Part shown: positions 9,606 through 22,913 of the stretch, piece by piece
Layout of the letters: the number at the start of each line of letters is the position of its first letter
Position numbering within the stretch: the stretch's first letter is position 1
Assembly (NCBI GenBank): GCA_028751875.1
Contig: CM054144.1
Location: 17,334,044-17,398,043, forward strand
Direction: 5' to 3'
Length of the DNA stretch: 64,000 nt
From: Rapana venosa
Lineage: Eukaryota; Mollusca; Gastropoda; Neogastropoda; Muricidae
Position numbers and translations under genes: made by a program
The notes under the pieces: generated by a model
Seen by the model: the letters and a program-made list of their open reading frames with translations, nothing else
The model's database searches: none
What the model was told of the DNA's origin: nothing

Positions 9606-12600
9606 CCCCCACCCCACCTACCATTAGATATAAAAAATATGTCTCCGAATGAAATGCTTCTATGTAGTCTAAAAAGGAAAACCAATCAAAGACTGCACTT
9701 TAAAACAAACATGGTTACCTGCCAAATGAACCTGCATGTGTATCACACAACAAATGTGTGCGCATGTAAGCACGCTCATTCAAGTACATACTGTGGATTA
9801 ATTTAATACATGAAAATGAATGCCACCTAGCTGTCTGCTTAATTCCTAATACACCACAAGTATCCATGCTCTGGGCGCCACAAGAGATTTCCATGACCAC
9901 ACAGCTAAGTTCACATACACCCACAAATCAGATGCTTTCTGTAAACCCATCAATACAAACTTTGCTACTGGGCTTACTACAAGGTTCAGCAAAGAGGCAG
10001 TTATCTACAATGACAAATAGAACAGCCAACACAAAAAGTCTTCAAGTTTCAAGTCACGTATGTGCGATGTACAACAACACTGAAAACCACACTTCAACTT
10101 AGGCCTCTCTACGACCATTTCACATACTAAGTGACTCAGGTCTCTCTCTACATCCACTCACACACTGAAATCAGATGCCACACAATCAGTTGTCGAAGTG
10201 AAGTGCCTTCAATGTTTAGAAAGCTGATATGTTTGTCAGGGGCTTGCTTCATTCCACCCTCTGCCACTCTGCTTCCCAGGACAGCCATTTCCACAGACAC
10301 TTAGCATAAAGCAAACCAGGCCTCAGCTGCAACAGACACCGTGACAACTAGGCCTGCATCGTGTGACGGAGCTAAATCATTCACTGACAGTGAACAATCT
10401 TCCCTTTTTCCTCCACTTGCAAATCTATATTCTGGATGCTATTTTACTGTTCAACTACAAAACTGCGCATAAAGAAATATCCCCGATCTTCATTCACAGC
10501 ATCAACCAAACCCAGCTAATTTGATAGAGAAAATTTTCCAGACAAAAAGATCATATGATGTTACAGTATTTCCACCATGTTCTTTTTTATTTGTATACTT
10601 TTTTCCCACGAATTGGCACAATACTGGTTTTCATCTGGACAGAGATATTGGTGTGATTTTAAAATTATCTCCTTTTTCATTTTTTTTTCCATTTTATTTT
10701 TTTCACACCTTCAAGTTAATTTTTGTTGTTAAATTTATTTATGTGAGTAAGTTATTGTCAGTCTTTCAGATTTGGAGAATGGTTGATGGTTAAGTCAAGT
10801 GACCAGTGAAGGCCATAATGTAAATCTATGACATATTTGCTGTAAGATCCTTACAGTAATTTTACAAAGTATACCTTGCTTTGTTATATTATGCCTTGTA
10901 TTGTATGGCTTCTTATAGAACACTTCATTATATATAAAATGAATGTTCAATTTACATATCATGCTCCTCTACTTATTCATATAAGCTTTACAAAAACAGC
11001 AAAAATGGAAAATTACTGTTGGAAAATCAAGCACAAAGCACATCAAACTGTTTATTTAGATTTTTAAAAATGGCACAAAATCACATCACACAGAATATAA
11101 CATCAACCCATCAAATCAAATAATAATAATAATTTTTTAAAAAAACCAGCAAAGGAAGATGATTATAGAGATCCAGCCAAACCACAAATGAAAATGGTTC
11201 TTTGGATTCTCCTCCTCCTCCTCCTCCACAATGACATGCTGTCTCTCTCTGTCACCCACTTTTTCATGAGGAAGAAAACACAAAGCAGGGGTTGGGCAGA
11301 GGGCATGGATGGTGATGGGCGCACTACTTTTTCTGATCATGGATGCTTATTTCTAAATATCTTTTGAAGATCAGCAGGTCAATTCTATTATGTGCCCTAT
11401 CCTGATGTTTCTTTCCCTTTTATATTCATCATGCATCATCTGGCGGTTTTTGTTGTGCTTATCGTTTTCATATAGTGATAATGAATGAATACAAACAATA
11501 CAATCATATTACAAAGTAAAAAAACCCCACCAATAACAAAAGACAGAGAGAAAAACACGGAATGTGCAGACAATGTAAAATGGAATGTTTGTTCTAACGC
11601 CAGTAAGCAACAGAAATCAGAGTCAAAGATGATTTCACAACACATCTCTCAGCATAACTGAGTGTTTTAATGACTGATTTTAAAATAATCAACATAAGCC
11701 CTATATATAAACTAAAGCAAGTAACCATGTTGCGATGAAAAAAGGATTCACTTTGTTTCTAACAATATTACGCAACTTTTAAAATGATAGGAACACAGCA
11801 AAACCAGAACATTTCAATAATTAAAAAAAAGCAACAAACATTTTAAACCAAACAAAAACCTGACAAAAATTCTACAAATTATTAGGGACAAGAATCAAAA
11901 CAAATCTGTATGTCTGTAGGTTTTCTATATGCTTTCGTGTCAACAAATTCAGTTAAAAAAAGTTATCTTGTGGAAAAGTTAAACTGACTTTTGAAATTTG
12001 TAGATTGAACATAGATGTGTACTAGATATGGCACAAGAGCACCTGTCCTCACTACACACCAACAGTCTTCTCTTCTTTAGTGGGCAGCCATGCCATGTGG
12101 TGACTGCCATGTTGGTAGACTAGATGCAATGCACACACCGCTATTCATTGCCCATTCCATCACAGCAACTTGGCAACAGCAAACTGTTTCAGATCTTGGT
12201 ATATATATGTATATATATCTTGGTGTTTCATTTTCAAGAAAAGAGGAAGAGTGACAGAATGGGGGACAGCAAATAAGAACATTGCCAAAATATATAAAGC
12301 AAGTGAGAGTAATGAAACAAAAAAGAGATGGATGGAGGAAGAAAAGGTGAACCAATGTTAAATAAGAAAGAAGCAACAGAAAGGAAATAAGAGAATGTGA
12401 GACAGCCGCTCAATCAGTTAAGAGAATGAAATAGACAAGCTTTTGAAGGAAAGTGATTAAGACAGCGGTTGAGACGATAAGTATGCATGAAGAAGAGAGG
12501 ATATCATGTAATATTTGAACAGCCTGAACTAACAGTAACAACCACTCACTATCAAGTTTGAAACTGAAGCTGAAGAAGAACAAGAAGTGTAACACAATTA

Positions 12601-14957
12601 AACTTCTTCCCTTCCCTTAGACCAAAGGGGCAACACTGGGGCACAGCACTGGAGGGTTGATCACATTTCTCAGTCATGTTGGCTTTGAGCAAAAATCAAG
12701 GGATACAGGGGTATCCTTGTCCGTTCTGAAATGCTGTTGGTCCTCCACCTTGTCTGACATACAGCACACACTAAGCTAAAACAGCATAGGACATGCCTCT
12801 GGCAAGAGCTTACATAGAGTGCATACCACTAGGAACCCAAAGAAGCCAAGAGTAAATTTTAAAAATAAAATAGATAAAACAACACAAAACCCCAACTCAA
12901 CATTACAAAATAACAAAGACACAGGCGATGGGAAAAGCAATCTGCATTGTTAATGAAACAGAGGAAAAGAAAAAAAAAGAAAAAAAAAGAGGGAAATGTT
13001 CTGTAAATGACAGGTAAGAATAGAAAGAGAGCGTAACAAAAGTGATTAAATATTGACTTTAAAAATGAGCATACTTGTTAACATCTGAAAAAAAGATATG
13101 TGTTGTATCAAATCATGTTGATAACACAAACTTCAATGGAGTTTACACATAAACATCTAGTAAATGAACAGCACACACACAAAAAACAGGTGAATCATTT
13201 CACATAGATCCCAACTGTTTCAACATATATCTGAGCAACGAACATAAGCTATAATACAACCAGAAGATGTTACAATCTGAGCAGCAAAACCGAAGCTATA
13301 CTCAGAGAAGAAAATCCCCTCGACCAATATCTGCCCGTCAATAGAAACAAGCAAACAAACATAACAAACTGTCAGGCAATATAGGTTAAAAAAAAAAAAG
13401 CCCTAAATCGCAGTGGAATGGTGGATAGCCAATACAACAATACTCTACATGCCAATTTGTTTGTTTGAAAAGAAGAAGAAAATGTAAAGAGAACAAGGAA
13501 CATAAACAATGGTTAGAAACAAAGGATTATCATGATGTGTTCACTCTGCGCCCCCCACCCCTCCCCTTGAAAAAAGAGCAACAATGCTTGGCTGGAACAG
13601 AGACACTCTGATAACTGTGGTGGTAAATAAGAGATCAGTACTGGCCGTGTTTCTTCACCAGTGTTTCACTTTGTTCATGCAGGATATTGTAATCAATCAA
13701 TCAATCAATCACTTTCCATCCATCAATCAGTCCATGTCTCTACCTATCAACAAATCAAAGTTTTCATTCTGCAAACTCATGCCGGGACTTGCGAATTACA
13801 ACCATGAAATTGACAAGACGACGGGAACATTTTTTAAAAGTAAATGATATAGAAAACTAGGCATCAAAGGAGAAAAACGTTTTTTCCATAAAAAAGGTCT
13901 GTAGTAGAAAACTGCAGACAAGGAAGTATACATGTATGAATGTAAAAGCAGTATCGAGGAATACTGTCTGGAAATGAGTGGATGGTCAATAAGACAAAGA
14001 TGCTTTAGTGTCTTGTCATTCCTACTTTCATTTGGATTTATGTGCTTCCCTGCATATGCACCAAGTATTTACTCTATGTGGTCTAGTCTTTACATCAGGC
14101 ATTTTTCTACTCTGATAGCCAAAACCAAATTCTGCATGCCAAGGAAGAAGACGTACTTAGCCATTTTCTATCATAAAAACTGACTCAGTTCACACAAGGT
14201 CAATGTATTAGGTAGGTTTGATACTTGCAGTAAAGATCAGTGAACGTTGTATATGATGTTTAGCTGTTGTTTTTTTTGTTTGCAGACCAGTGTAATGTAA
14301 AACAGAAAAACCATTTCTTATGACTTCTGTTTGTTCTTTCAGGCATACTTACAATGAATCTAGTCCTTCTCCAATCTAGATTTTCTTTCTGTAGGCCAAT
14401 TCATAAGAGACAGGTTTGTTTTCCTCTAAGCAAAAATTAACTTTTGATGTTGTTTTTTTCCCTCTAAGCAAAGATTAGGTTTTGTTTCTCTCAGCAAAAA
14501 AGGAGTTCACTATTTCTGTCCCTGTATTTTTGCTCACTCCTTGTTGTCATGTAACAACAAACACAAGGCAAAGCAATTTTGCGGCCTCATTCCCTCCCTT
14601 TCCACTACTGTCAAACAATGCCACCTACATCAAAATCAAAGCAAAATAAATTGATTCAACAATCTGACATTTTACAGCTGGTGGAACTACAAGATGCAGA
14701 CAGGGGGGAAAACCTGCAGAAGCAAACACACAGATTGCAAATGTTGCAAGATTTATCGAACTTTCAAAGAATCCGTTCTTCCATTCACATATTCCAGTCA
14801 TCGATTCCAACTGCTGTCAAAGCCATCACAATATGGTCAAACATATCACAACACAGAGTTTCTAGGACAAGTATTGCAGTATCACAACACACACTGAAAA
14901 TGAATCTGGAGGGCAAGAAAATCCATGACATTTCCAAATCCTGGACACCGAAGGGAA
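9606..14957. other. AT-rich sequence, no gene recognised
   Basis: Contains only small simple repeats ((AATC) at about 13692-13711, (CTC) at about 11211-11227). It could be intergenic or far 3' UTR of the neurobeachin gene. Confidence 0.45.
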
Positions 14958-15062
14958 GAAATGTACACAACAGTAAACAATGCAACATAATGAAATGTAC
15001 ACAACAGTAAACAATGCAACATAATGAAATGTACACAACAGTAAACGATGCAACATAATGAA
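14958..15062. repeat. 34-bp tandem repeat, 3 copies
   Basis: gaaatgtacacaacagtaaa + caatgcaacataat units, nearly identical. Confidence 0.93.
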
Positions 15063-15322
15063 GTTGTCAACTAAAAAAAATGAAGCTGAAGAAGAACAAA
15101 TGTCTACCAGACTTTAGAACAAAACTGTGCTTTTCATAACATAGTTACGATTGTGTGTGTGTTAGTTATTGTGTGTGCGTGTGTGTGCGCACGCGCGCAC
15201 ATGTGTGTGTGTGTATTGATGTTTCATAAGCACATGCATGCAGGTGCAAGCATGACAGTGTGTGTGTGTGTGTGTGTGCATGTATATGTGTGTGTGATAG
15301 TGAGCACAAGATACACAATAGC

Positions 15323-15328
15323 TTTATT
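15323..15328 (-). terminator. Candidate poly(A) signal of the neurobeachin gene
   Basis: The first AATAAA I see on the minus strand after the stop is about 2.05 kb downstream, next to GT and GA tracts. A 3' UTR of this length would be ordinary for this family, but a later signal could equally be used. Inference only. Confidence 0.22.
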
Positions 15329-15477
15329 TTTCACATAACAAGACCCCTTGCATAGCTGACACTGATTGCACCAGCATCAATAATGATCAATGTCAACCAC
15401 TGACATCTGCACCAGCCACTGTCCAACATGCCTGGGAAACATATCAACCACTTCATACCACTGCTGCTTCACAGACA

Positions 15478-15482
<5 letters not shown>

Positions 15483-15536
<54 letters not shown>

Positions 15537-15539
15537 ATG

Positions 15540-15602
<63 letters not shown>
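15483..15602. repeat. (GA)n tract
   Basis: About 120 bp of GA with one short interruption (agatgggg at about 15534). Confidence 0.98.
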
Positions 15603-15605
<3 letters not shown>

Positions 15606-17381
15606 AGGTAGAGCTTTCTACTACCCTAAACAGATAGGGAATGAACATCACCTAAGGACAGAGACAGAGTGTAAACTTACTGAACGTTACACTGGTTGAT
15701 TTCATTACTCCACACCAACGCAGAATCCTAAGAGCTGTGACACAACTCTTTTTCTTTTCCCTGTTTTCTCTCTGAACAAGTATGTGTGCTAATGGCAGAG
15801 AACTGAACAATTATTTCTGCATAACAAAATTGATAATTAACTGATAATCATTTCTTTAAAAAAAAAATAGTGGGTGCAAGGTATTTTTATGCATAGAGCA
15901 TGTAAACAAACAGAGAACCAATAAGTGCAGAAACTATATTCTGAGACTGTTCATATCCAGTACATAAGACAGCCAGACAAGTAATTCACTGCTTACAAAT
16001 GATGTTAAAAAAAAGTAATGTGAACAGTACAAACACTATGCAGTATGCATCACCAAGCTGTTCTTATTTGGTCAACACCTTGTTAAAAAAAAAAGCAAAC
16101 AAAAACAAGAGAAGACACTTATACGCAATATCTAACTGATACACCCATTAAGTTTTGTCTAGCATTTTCAAGTATCATATGAAACACAAAAAAGATCTTA
16201 AATATGAGAGGAACGAGAGTAAAAAGAGAGAGGGAGGCAGAAAACAGACTAAGAGAAAACTACAACAATGTCTGTTAAACCTTGAATAACAAAATTTACC
16301 CAAGAAAAAACCCCTCAAAACAACAACAAACAAACAACTACTGTAACCAACAGTCTCTACAATGATGTAAGCTGACGACATCATCATCAAAGTATCTTGA
16401 AGTAACCAATACTTTCTATAATGTTGTATGCTAACAACATTAACAAACTATACTCTAACAACAACATTAACAAAATATCTTGAAAGCAATATGGTATTTC
16501 TAGTATTTTATAATGTGCCCTGCACACAACAAAACAAAACCCAAGAAAATTGTTCAACAAAAAGATCCCAAACAGAATGGCAGCTTGTTCACAGGACCTT
16601 GTTGCGCCTACTGAGCCTAGGTTGACTTCTGAATGCTTGTGAAGGTCATGGATACGCATGCCTCTGCCTAACATAAACTGGCCATGTTCCTTTAACAGCA
16701 CACTGAAATGACAAAATCACTGTCTGTAGATCTGAAACAGACTGTGTAAGACCTATAACAGGAACACCTAAAGATGAAATTATGAGTATGAATGATAGCT
16801 GCAGCAAACTTGACAAGATGTCCTACTGGGAAACTCTGTAGCCTTCTTCTACTCATTGTCACACACTACAAACAGAGGTGTGGACTGGAGACAATACTTT
16901 CACAACTGCCCATATAGTCTGCTTAACCGGATGGAGGAAGAAAAGGAAACATGAAAAATACAAAAACAAAACCCAAAACTCCGAAAGCAACAAAACTGCC
17001 AACACTAACATGAGACTGGCGGTACTATGAAGACCACACACTCATTCAGTCTGACTAACTATAACATCTTTATGTCTATACACAGCCAGTGGCATGGACT
17101 GGGTTGATATGTTTTCCGACCAAACCAACACCATTCATGTTCCCCGTTTCTACTCCTCAGTTCACATCTGGCTGCCAGTGGAATGGATATGATGAAAGTA
17201 CCCACAGAGAGCATCCACAGATACCACACACACACAAAATGGTCATTTTGTCCTGTCCTGCTCACGGTGTCCAGGCTGAGGCCTGTGGCAGGAGGCGTAC
17301 CCGTTGGCTGCGTTGCGTTCTGGCCGTTGTGGTGGAGACGGACCTGAAGGGAAGAGAGCGGAGAAGGGGCAGGCAGCTGCA
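15603..17381 (-). other. Sequence just downstream of the neurobeachin stop, probable 3' UTR
   Basis: No gene or repeat seen. It directly follows the stop on the sense strand, and no AATAAA was noticed before 15323-15328. 3' UTR status is inferred. Confidence 0.4.
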
Positions 17382-17475
17382 CTACGTGTACCGATCCTGG
17401 TACTCATGGTGCCACTTGTTGAAATCAATGTTGAACACCAGGATGCAACCTGTGGCCAGCCCAGCGATCAGGAAC
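17382..17475 (-). CDS. NBEA: Neurobeachin exon r: C-terminal exon with stop
   Basis: Encodes [20 protein letters not shown] then [10 protein letters not shown] and a TAG at 17382-17384. The ending aligns with [25 protein letters not shown] of vertebrate NBEA; the extra Thr before the stop is lineage-specific. The acceptor ttgccag leaves one G that completes the AA carried over from exon q, giving Lys. Confidence 0.95.
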
Positions 17476-18274
17476 CTGGCAACAGACCACCCATGCCATG
17501 TCAGTGGTCCCCTCACACACTGTGTGCACTCTCCCACAGCAGCACTGACATAAAAGCACACATGAGTGCATTCACTATAGTTATGCACTCCAGTATGACC
17601 AACGATGTACAATTTATATTTCTAACAAATGCAAAGTACTACGCAGGATTCTAAATCAGTACTGGGGAAGAATAGATAAACTAATTTCTGCTAGCACTCT
17701 TAATTCCTGATGTTGAGATTTAAGGATAAAGATTGTCCCAGATTATCAGCAGTAACTGGAAAGTGAGAAGTGACAGAAAGACCTTAGCATCTCTCTCAGG
17801 CCAGCATATGAGGGTGGTGTTCATGTCCACATTCTTTTCTGTCCTGTCCCTAACAGAATGCTGATCCTCAGATACAGGTGGTAAGAAAAGGACTGTGCTC
17901 AATTCCAGACTCCCCAGTCACCCAACCACAGCACAGCCAAGCCAGCCCATACTTAACCTTGGTCCTAGAATACAAATGCTCAGACCCCAATGGAATCCCT
18001 GTGACATCCCCAGACTTCAGAATTGTAACCATAAAACAAACCATGCAGGCGTCACAAGAAAAGAGGCCACAGTACAAGGAAATAAAAAGTCCAGATTGGT
18101 CAGGCACTTCAAGGTTTCGTGTTCTTCATGTTAAAAGGACAAAACATGGATCACACATATTCCTAAAGACAGAACATGGCTGCCTTAATTATTGAGGATT
18201 AAAATCAGTCACACACACACACACAGATTTTTGCCAAAGGAACCTTAGAGTTGTTGCTGAGGAGCAAAGACAAA

Positions 18275-19590
18275 GCAGAAGAAGAAGACAGACTTAGGAA
18301 GAGGAAGATGGAGACAGACTTAGGAAGAAGAAGAAGGAGACAGACTTAGGAAGAAGAAGATGGAGACAGACTAAGGAAGAAGAAGACGCAGACACACTAA
18401 GGAAGAAGAAGCAGCGCAGACAGACTAAGGAAGAAGAAGAAGACGCAGACACACTAAGGAAGAAGAAGAAGACGCAGACAGACTTAGGAAGAAGAAGAAG
18501 ACGCAGACACACTAAGGAAGAAGAAGAAGACGCAGACAGACTAAGGAAGAAGAAGCAGCGCAGACAGACTAAGGAAGAAGAAGAAGACGCAGACACACTA
18601 AGGAAGAAGAAGAAGACGCAGACAGACTAAGGAAGAAGAAGCAGCGCAGACAGACTAAGGAAGAAGAAGAAGACGCAGACACACTAAGGAAGAAGAAGAA
18701 GACGCAGACAGACTTAGGAAGAAGAAGAAGAAGAAGACGCAGACAGACTAAGGAAGAAGAAGAGACGCAGACAGACTAAGGAAGAAGAAGAAGGAGACAG
18801 ACTTAGGAAGAAGAAGATGGAGACAGACTAAGGAAGAAGAAGACGCAGACACACTAAGGAAGAAGAAGACGCAGACAGACTAAGGAAGAAGAAGAAGACG
18901 CAGACAGACTAAGGAAGAAGAAGACGCAGACAGACTAAGGAAGAAGAAGAAGACGCAGACAGACTAAGGAAGAAGAAGACGCAGACAGACTAAGGAAGAA
19001 GAAGACGCAGACAGACTTAGGAAGAAGAAGAAGAAGACGCAGACAGACTTAGGAAGAAGAAGAAGAAGAAGACGCAGACAGACTAAGGAAGAAGAAGAAG
19101 AAGACGCAGACAGACTTAGGAAGAAGAAGAAGCAGCGCAGACAGACTAAGGAAGAAGAAGCAGCGCAGACAGACTTAGGAAGAAGAAGAAGAAGACGCAG
19201 ACAGACTTAGGAAGAAGAAGAAGAAGACGCAGACAGACTAAGGAAGAAGAAGAAGAAGACGCAGACAGACTAAGGAAGAAGAAGAAGAAGACGCAGACAC
19301 ACTAAGGAAGAAGAAGCAGCGCAGACAGACTAAGGAAGAAGAAGAAGACGCAGACAGACTTAGGAAGAAGAAGCAGCGCAGACAGACTAAGGAAGAAGAA
19401 GAAGAAGACGCAGACAGACTTAGGAAGAAGAAGAAGCAGCGCAGACAGACTAAGGAAGAAGAAGAAGAAGACGCAGACAGACTTAGGAAGAAGAAGAAGA
19501 AGACGCAGACAGACTTAGGAAGAAGAAGAAGACGCAGACAGACTTAGGAAGAAGAAGCAGCGCAGACAGACTAAGGAAGAAGCAGACGCA
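18275..19590 (-). repeat. 1.3-kb minisatellite, units of about 24-33 bp, in the last neurobeachin intron
   Basis: Plus-strand units read gacgcagacagactaaggaagaagaa with a variable number of GAA triplets. On the gene's sense strand each unit is a (TTC)n pyrimidine tract ending TTAG, i.e. acceptor-like. The array sits between exons q and r. Confidence 0.97.
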
Positions 19591-19605
19591 GACAGACAGG
19601 CTTAC

Positions 19606-19757
19606 TTGTGATCGTGGGTGAGGGCCAGGGAACGAATGCTGCTGTCACACTGGGGGAAGGTGTAGAGCAGGGTGAAGTCGTGGGTGCGCCACACCTCCAC
19701 CACCCCAGCATCCCCGCTCAAGATCATGTACTGGCCGTCCCGGCTGAGGGTCTGGGC
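19606..19757 (-). CDS. NBEA: Neurobeachin exon q: WD40 blade
   Basis: Encodes AQTLSRDGQYMILSGDAGVV, EVWRTHDFTLLYTFPQCDSS and IRSLALTHDHK. LSxDGQYxxxxGDxGVVEVW and YPxCDxxIRxLxLxHD are family blocks. Acceptor cacttcag; donor CACAA/gtaagc, two bases into a codon. The minisatellite at 18275-19590 begins about 15 bp past the donor. Confidence 0.95.
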
Positions 19758-20284
19758 CTGAAGTGAACAAGGATGATAACACATACAGCTCAACCTTCAT
19801 CTTCAGCCGATGGTGTGAACCCCCATTTTCTTGTGCCATAGGTCTGTCTGCCCCATGGTCAGTGCAAAGAATATCAAAAATAGAAGGAAAAACTAAAAAG
19901 CATAAAAGATTAAGAAGATTTCTAACACACCATTTATCTTTAACTCTTATGACATATCCTGACAAAAGTAATATTCTGGCAGATATTTTAAAATAAATTC
20001 TATTTTATCTATGATATCAGCATGTCATAAAGTAGAAGAGAATAAGAAAAAACAACAACTGAGGCCACCAAGGATTTTCCACATGGACGAGCAAGTATTA
20101 TTTTTCTTGATAATTTCATAATGTTGCTCATGAACTGTGGAGTATCAAATCAATTTGAGGGTTAAATGTCCTTTCACATCTCTGCATCCAACACCCATTA
20201 CAAATACCATGATCTGTTACCAGTTATGAAATTTGTGTATGCAACCCTTCAAAGTTTTAAGCAGGAATTAATAATTTTGGACAG

Positions 20285-20582
20285 TGCAGCTCCTTATCTT
20301 TACATTTATAATAATAATAATAATGCATGGAATTTATATAGCGCTGAATCTTGTAAAGCAACAAATCAAAGCGCTCAGATGACATGATTAAAAATTTTTT
20401 TTTGTTTACATCGAGGACAACGGAATAAGCACTCAGGTTTTGTAAATTTTGTCATCTGTTCCCAACGGCACACAATGGCCTACTCTTTCGAAAAGCGGAA
20501 CAGCATTTAACATGTGCGCAAGATGTTCTGCATGTGTTCGCACACGGAGCCTCGGTTTATAGTCTCATCCGAAGGACATTTC
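20285..20582 (-). mobile_element. tRNA-derived SINE, family 1, with (ATT)n tail module
   Basis: An (ATA)n start, then the tail module (gcatggaatttatatagcgctgaatcttgtaaag...), then the family 1 body up to cagtctcatccgaaggac. The tRNA head is missing. Confidence 0.85.
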
Positions 20583-20669
20583 AACTGAAAGTGCATACTA
20601 CATGGAGTAGGCAGGCAGTAGAGAAGCCTACAGTGACATTTCAAATAGGATTTTTTTTCCTCATTTCTC

Positions 20670-20755
20670 GGCTAGAGCTCCCAGGTGAGATTTTTGCAAA
20701 CGTGACCCTCCCCCCCCCACACCATTTAGATAGCCACATTCCAACTTCAGGGATC
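20670..20755 (-). repeat. Dispersed repeat B copy
   Basis: Includes the palindromic end (ctcggctagagctcccagg), then gtgagatttttgcaaacgtg and agccacattccaacttcagg, in the reverse orientation. Confidence 0.75.
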
Positions 20756-21149
20756 AAAAAGGACTTGATACCAGCACCTCCAAGTCACCAGTGCTCAATA
20801 CTGATCATTCTGCAAGGAGCTAAAACACCATGACAGCACTCATGTAATGTTACTACTACGGCTCATACACACTAACAAAAAGTGCTGCTGCAATTAATTT
20901 GATACTGCTAATGAGTGTACACAAAAAACCCCACCTTCAATCCAGGATAACAGTGCGCTATCTGTGACATGTGTAATGAACACTTTGCAATGACCGTGAT
21001 GTGCCTCTTGCAAGACAACATACACGTAACCTACGATGGAAAAAACAAAAATCACTTCAAGCAGCTAAGACTACAATGGAAAAACAAGGTGGAAACAATA
21101 CTGGAAGTCTTTCTGGACAGGGAGATGTCGTGACGACGACAAGCCCAAC

Positions 21150-21346
21150 CTGCAGTGTGTCCTTATGGTGCATGTAGCGCTGCAGCTTCCCGTTGACGGT
21201 GAAGGAACACACGTGACTCTTGCTGAAGGTCACCACCACGAAGGCTTCCCGGGAAATGGTGATGAGGCGCGGTGACTTGCAGCTGTCTGGAGGGTCCAGG
21301 GATCGCAGCAGGTCTCCCGTCAGCGTGTGCACCAAGCACGGGCCAT
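21150..21346 (-). CDS. NBEA: Neurobeachin exon p: WD40 blade
   Basis: Encodes DGPCLVHTLTGDLLRSLDPP, DSCKSPRLITISREAFVVVT, FSKSHVCSFTVNGKLQRYMH and HKDTLQ. It matches the GPCLVHTxTGDLLRxLEGP and FSxNGKL blocks. Acceptor gctttcag; donor CAG/gttggg; ends in phase 0. A roughly 16-copy minisatellite starts about 40 bp upstream of its acceptor, and every unit contains a competing ttctgcag motif. Confidence 0.95.
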
Positions 21347-21387
21347 CTGAAAGCAGGAGCAGTTCCGTGCACGTACTTTACACAACT

Positions 21388-22185
21388 CTACACAGCACCT
21401 GCAGAAGATTATGGGTCACTGTCACCAGTTACCCACAACACACAGCACCTGCAGAAGATGGGTCATTGTCACCAGTTACCCACAACACACAGCACCTGCA
21501 GAAGATGGGTCACTGTCACCAGTTACCCACAACACACAGCACCTGCAGAAGATGGGTCATTGTCACCAGTTACCCACAACACACAGCACCTGCAGAAGAT
21601 GGGTCATTGTCACCAGTTACCCACAACACACAGCACCTGCAGAAGATGGGTCATTGTCACCAGTTACCCACAACACAGCACCTGCAGAAGATTGTCTCAT
21701 GGGTCATTGTCACCAGTTACCCACAACACACAGCACCTGCAGAAGATGGGTCATTGTCACCAGTTACCCACAACACAGCACCTGCAGAAGATTGTCTCAT
21801 GGGTCACTGTCACCAGTTACCCACAACACAGCACCTGCAGAAGATTGTCTCATGGGTCACTGTCACCAGTTACCCACAACACAGCACCTGCAGAAGATGG
21901 GTCATTGTCACCAGTTACCCACAACACAGCACCTGCAGAAGATTGTCTCATGGGTCACTGTCACCAGTTACCCACAACACAGCACCTGCAGAAGATTGTC
22001 TCATGGGTCACTGTCACCAGTTACCCACAACACAGCACCTGCAGAAGATTGTCTCATGGGTCACTGTCACCAGTTACCCACAACACAGCACCTGCAGAAG
22101 ATTGTCTCATGGGTCACTGTCACCAGTTACCCACAACACAGCACCTGCAGAAGACTCTCATGGGTCATTGTCACCAGTTACCCGC
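21388..22185 (-). repeat. Minisatellite of about 16 units (45/47/53 bp) before exon p
   Basis: Plus-strand units read cacctgcagaagatgggtca + ttgtcaccagttacccacaa + cacacag. A second unit type has an extra ttgtctca. Units are nearly identical. Their lengths keep several frames open, so the long open frames across it are not genes. Confidence 0.97.
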
Positions 22186-22584
22186 TCCATCTCTGAGTCT
22201 TTTCACCCAGCTTAAGCCAGAAGATGAAATTGAGAAAAGTTACTACAACAAAGTGTTTGAGAGAATCTGGAACAGTTACTACTCTTTCAGTCAGTCAGCG
22301 AAGGGCGCTGCAGTGTTTACTGAACATCTGTATGACCCTGTAAATCAATATCGTAAAGTTAAACAAAGTATAAACATAACACACATTTTCAAAACAAATA
22401 TTTTGCAGTTTCCAAAAATGTCCATGATTTTTTGGTTCTCAATACACTGAAGTGTGATTTTACTTACAAACAAAACCCCCCCCAAGGCAACACTCTTCCA
22501 CCCCGCCCCCCCTCCCCCAACCAAAAAAAAAAAGAGACTTATTACAAAACATAATTTGATTCATGCAGAAATAAATGCAACATT

Positions 22585-22700
22585 TTTAGAAAAACAAAAC
22601 ATTTTAACCTGTGTGGAAGATGTTTGTGCAACATGTATTCACATGAGACCACTAAGTTTACACTCCCATTAGGAAGACTCTCGGAAGAAAGCTGTCCCTA
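22585..22700 (-). mobile_element. Degraded SINE, family 1
   Basis: Recognisable blocks aacctgtgtggaagatgttt, attcacatgagacc and gaagactctcgg only. An old copy. Confidence 0.45.
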
Positions 22701-22913
22701 CTACTTCTAGTACTAGCACAGCCTCACTAAATATATGCAATTATATCTTAATTCTTGACTAAAATGATTTGACAGAGATGACAACTGGTAAGAACCAGCA
22801 CAAAACTCTGGTGGAAAAAACACTTTCATGGAATATTGTGTAGGCACAGTCTTTTGACCTGAATACCTCGGACATGCTCCTGTTGAGAACAACGTCTCTC
22901 ACAGCCTCCTCAC

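Noticed and set aside
14579..15010. 143-codon plus-strand frame
   Set aside because: Its end overlaps the 34-bp tandem repeat, and there is no recognisable domain, good start context or splice support.
17089..17553. 154-codon plus-strand frame across the neurobeachin stop
   Set aside because: It is the antisense shadow of exon r and its flanks.
21388..22185. CRISPR-like regular array
   Set aside because: No unique spacers; the units are tandem and contiguous, in a eukaryotic intron.
21220..22450. Long overlapping open frames (up to 392 codons) in several frames
   Set aside because: They are produced by the 45/47/53-bp tandem array and contain only repeat-encoded peptides. The true exon p lies on the other strand.
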